Source of the DNA: Osedax frankpressi
Lineage: Eukaryota; Annelida; Polychaeta; Sabellida; Siboglinidae
Length of the DNA: 64,000 nucleotides
Assembly (NCBI GenBank): GCA_964035775.1
Contig: OZ038315.1
Location: forward strand, 15,916,188 to 15,980,187
Direction of reading: 5' to 3'
Shown here: positions 60,955 through 64,000 of the stretch, one piece after another
Layout of the letters: each line of letters begins with the position of its first letter
Position numbering within the stretch: the first letter of the stretch is position 1
The notes under the pieces: generated by a model
The model's database searches: none
The model's input: only the letters and a program-made list of their open reading frames with translations
What the model was told of the DNA's origin: nothing
Made by a program: the position numbers and the translations under genes

Positions 60955-62100
60955 CGGACAAGATAAAATAGAATATATTCACTAATTGATAATAGTGGTT
61001 TACCAATGGTTTCAATATTGGGAGCTGTATAGACTCGGAATCCACAAATTATGGAAAGAAAGAAAGTAAATCTCCTATAAATAAAGTCTTCAAGGATGAT
61101 CCAGCAAATTTCCACCCAATATGTCTACTGAATACGATGTATAAACTTCATTTTATAATTCTAGCAGGTAAGATAATGCGTGTATCTAAAGAACACAATT
61201 ATCTATCCGTTGAGCTAACCGCGGAGTACCGGAGCCTTGCAAAAGTATACTTTGGCCATTGAAACTGCAGAGCTAGAAGTTTACGAGAAAATCAAACCTG
61301 TTCATTTCTTGGCTGGATCTCAGTGAAGCTTTCAATTCTATTCCGCATTTAAAACTCTCTCAACTATTCGCAAGTCTACCCTCTCCCGAGGGAATAACAG
61401 TTCTCAAAGATATTTATACTGGATCAGTTTGCACTTATAAGATTTTAATGTATCAGGTGAGGAACTTTGCTTGCCCCCTATTATATCCAATCTAGCTTCC
61501 GAACCTATAATTAGAAACATTCAAGAATTGGAAGGAATTAATCTACTCGTGATCTAGGTACAAATAACTGAATATGCCGATGATAGTTACATCAGGTTTG
61601 AGAATCCTAAAGAGAAGAACGAAATACTTTTTCGATTGATAAGAGGGTTAAAAGTTTCTCGAGTCGGTCCCGAGTGCCACAAATATAGGATTCCTTCTCC
61701 ATCGCATGAGATACGACAGAGAAGGAGTCTAATACCAGCGTTAACTAATAACTGGAGAAAACATTACTTGCGGCATAAACGTCTCCATTAAACGTTTACC
61801 ACCGAATTTACTGGATATTTGTTAGTAATAAAAATACTGTCGAGTCAGATCTTTTCTCTGTATTTAGCAACACGTTTACATAATAGTAATAGTGTAATGA
61901 ATATAAAAATTCACTATTCACAGATAATTATTTATACTCTATATATATGTTAGTATACTCTATATACAATGTTAGTTTAATTATTGGTTATTGATATATG
62001 TAATTTCCATGCATTCATTACTAAGTTAATAAATAAATTGAATACGTATGGAATATGTATAAACAAGAGAAAATTCGAAAAGTTAGCCATGCCAAAAAAT
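60955..62100 (+). mobile_element. Degenerate LINE (non-LTR retrotransposon) reverse-transcriptase remnant
   Basis: Readable blocks of a LINE reverse transcriptase appear in order but in shifting frames: YRLGIHKLWKERK (near 61,030), NFHPICLLNTMYKLHFIILA (near 61,107, compare NYRPITCLNTxYKL), KEHNYLSVE (near 61,190), DLSEAFNSIPH (near 61,316, compare DLSKAFDSVPH), IISNLASEPIIRNIQELEGI (near 61,480) and the active-site YADD (near 61,573). A later piece, INKLNTYGICINKRKF (near 62,030), may continue it after about 200 bp of A+T-rich DNA. Several stops and frame changes occur, so it is inactive. No 5' end, endonuclease, poly(A) tail or target duplication was identified, and the clade is undetermined. 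Confidence 0.75.
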
Positions 62101-62109
62101 ACCTGAATA

Positions 62110-64000
62110 GAATTGCTTACTTTTGATTCATGATTTTAATATGAATTAATATATTTATAAAAACAATATTTTTAGTTTTTATTAATTATTTTTATATATA
62201 TGAATATTATTTGTAGATTTGAGTATATGAAATGCGTGAATTTACCAAAAGTCAGAAAGTTGACCAACTCGTATATCATACTATATATGATATGATATTA
62301 CTTCCTATCGTATTATATGATATATATCATATATAAATCAGATACATACTAAATCATTAAAGAGAATATATTTATGAAAAAGGTTGTCGACTTTTTTTTA
62401 CTTGCGATGAATAAATATGGATAAGCTTAAACTACAACCTATAATAAATATGATATATATATGATTAATATATGTATTCAATATTAGAATATGAAGTAAT
62501 ATTCACATATATAAATATAAGCAAGTACAATCAATTAAAATAATAAACATATATTATATTTTTCACAAATATATTGACTCACATTACATAACAAGCATGT
62601 AAATCTATTCAGTGATTTTTTCGTAGCCGTGGATATCTTTTACGTATTTTTTACGGATTGTATTACATACGTAATCAAAATTTCTTTGTATAATTATAAT
62701 ACATATTATTATAATACTAACATAAGAAAATCATATTTTGTTATTTTTTATCTTACGAAATAATTATAGGTATGGATATGATCAATATACTAATATGCTA
62801 TTAAGCATGACCGAATCAATCATGGAATGATAAAATACGATATTAATTTTAAATGACACCAACACGTAGACAATGTTATAACTATTATTACTGAATTATT
62901 ATTAAAAAGTAAAGTATTAATTTTATTATATATTAAATCTGAAAAAGATTAATATGTAAAGGATGCAAATGAACGGAAAGTAGAACACATCTTATTTTAT
63001 TTGTAATTTATTTTTAAATATTAAATATTTATTACTTTTATAACCAAAGTTATCTTGGATAATAGCACAAAAAAATGAATGATAGATTTAACAGACTTGA
63101 AAAATGATAAGAAAATTAATATTTATTACCAAGATAAATACAGTTAATCTTAGTTTATATTAAATAATAAATTAAATTATATATTAGATAATAGATTTAA
63201 AATTTTTGATAAATATATATCTATGGTAAATCAGATAGTAGAAATCTTCAAATATCTTAGGGATATTTTCGGTTATGATATTATTATGATAATATTGATA
63301 TTTTAGAAACCGATTTAGAATTTGGAATAATATATTAAAATAAATTAATTTGTATATTATAAAGCATATTCAATCACCATAATAACAAAGTTATATATAT
63401 ATATCATGTAAAATGAAAAAAACTTAATTATATAAATTTTAAAAATACTATAGTATTTTTTTATTTAATATGATCTTATATAACTTATGTAACTTAGTAA
63501 TTACCTGTAATTACAAAGTTAAACACCACAGTAATTAGTTTATAAGTAATTTATATAATATAATTCTATAATAATATATAACAATATTATTGTAATACAA
63601 TATTATTGTAATACTTACTAATGTATAATTGTATTGTAATGTTTTATAATCCCAAATCAATACATATTTTCTGTTTCAGATTATATTCTTATTTATGCTC
63701 CTTTGTATTAATTTAAACTTTATTTGTAGATATGCAACATTACAAATATTGAAGGATGATTATATGAAGTATTTTTATACTCTTGAAAAAATAATAGTCA
63801 TAAGAACATTTATAACTCAACGAATTTCTAGTAATACTAACCACAATCACGCGAAACTGACCATTTGGTTATAGCAGCATTTTTTAAACCTACTTTTTAA
63901 AGTAATTAACAATTTTTATAAAATACCACATTTCTACCATGTTATTAAGTATATTTAACAATTAATATTCTAAAGAAATATAATATGTTTGTTCATATAT
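62110..64000. other. Gene-free A+T-rich end of the window
   Basis: No exon-like block, array or transposon end is recognised. The missing first exon of the endoglycoceramidase gene could lie here or beyond, but I could not find it. Confidence 0.5.

Noticed and set aside
60918-61115. 65-codon minus-strand frame as first exon of the endoglycoceramidase gene
   Set aside because: It overlaps the antisense of the LINE remnant, and I saw no donor in the required phase giving a convincing signal peptide.

Overview
The window looks like nuclear DNA of an invertebrate animal. The non-coding part is extremely A+T-rich and full of microsatellites and tandem arrays. The few real genes are multi-exon, with GT-AG introns and exons much richer in G+C and CpG than their introns. 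The gene content (cyclin I-like, cyclin G-like and a eukaryotic GH5 endoglycoceramidase) excludes bacteria and fits a metazoan. Endoglycoceramidases of this kind are known from cnidarians and flatworms, but I cannot name the species.

Layout. 1-33.8 kb holds no host gene that I can support. It is A+T-rich DNA carrying a 12-bp array (4.85-5.74 kb), a TG/ATGCTG array (6.16-7.58 kb), several long (AT)n runs, a 25-bp-arm hairpin (17.34 kb), a Harbinger-type transposase scrap cut off by a TG repeat (17.95 kb), a 4.76-kb array of a 14-bp unit (20.56-25.38 kb), a 33-bp-unit array (26.2-27.5 kb), a 28-bp-unit array (27.6 kb), TG-rich composite arrays (28.6 and 29.8-30.4 kb), a 25-bp-unit array (31.7 kb) and a 16-bp GTACA-rich array bounded on both sides by long palindromes (32.6-33.77 kb). 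At 33,776-36,622 lies a 2.85-kb DNA transposon with matching inverted ends and an 8-bp target duplication. Its degraded protein belongs to no transposase family I can name.

The gene-bearing half starts at 40 kb. A cyclin I-like gene (minus strand, 6 coding exons, 322 aa) and a cyclin G-like gene (plus strand, 9 coding exons, 379 aa) stand head to head, about 4.9 kb apart. From memory, human CCNI and CCNG2 at 4q21.1 have the same order and orientation, so this may be an ancient divergent pair. Cyclin G has a long CpG-rich 3' untranslated region and converges on an endoglycoceramidase gene (minus strand, 5 recognised coding exons, catalytic residues intact, first exon not found). A broken LINE reverse transcriptase lies just upstream of that gene. 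The last 2 kb hold nothing recognisable.

I spliced the three host genes by eye, using reading-frame continuity, GT-AG sites and remembered family sequences. No alignment or RNA data were available.
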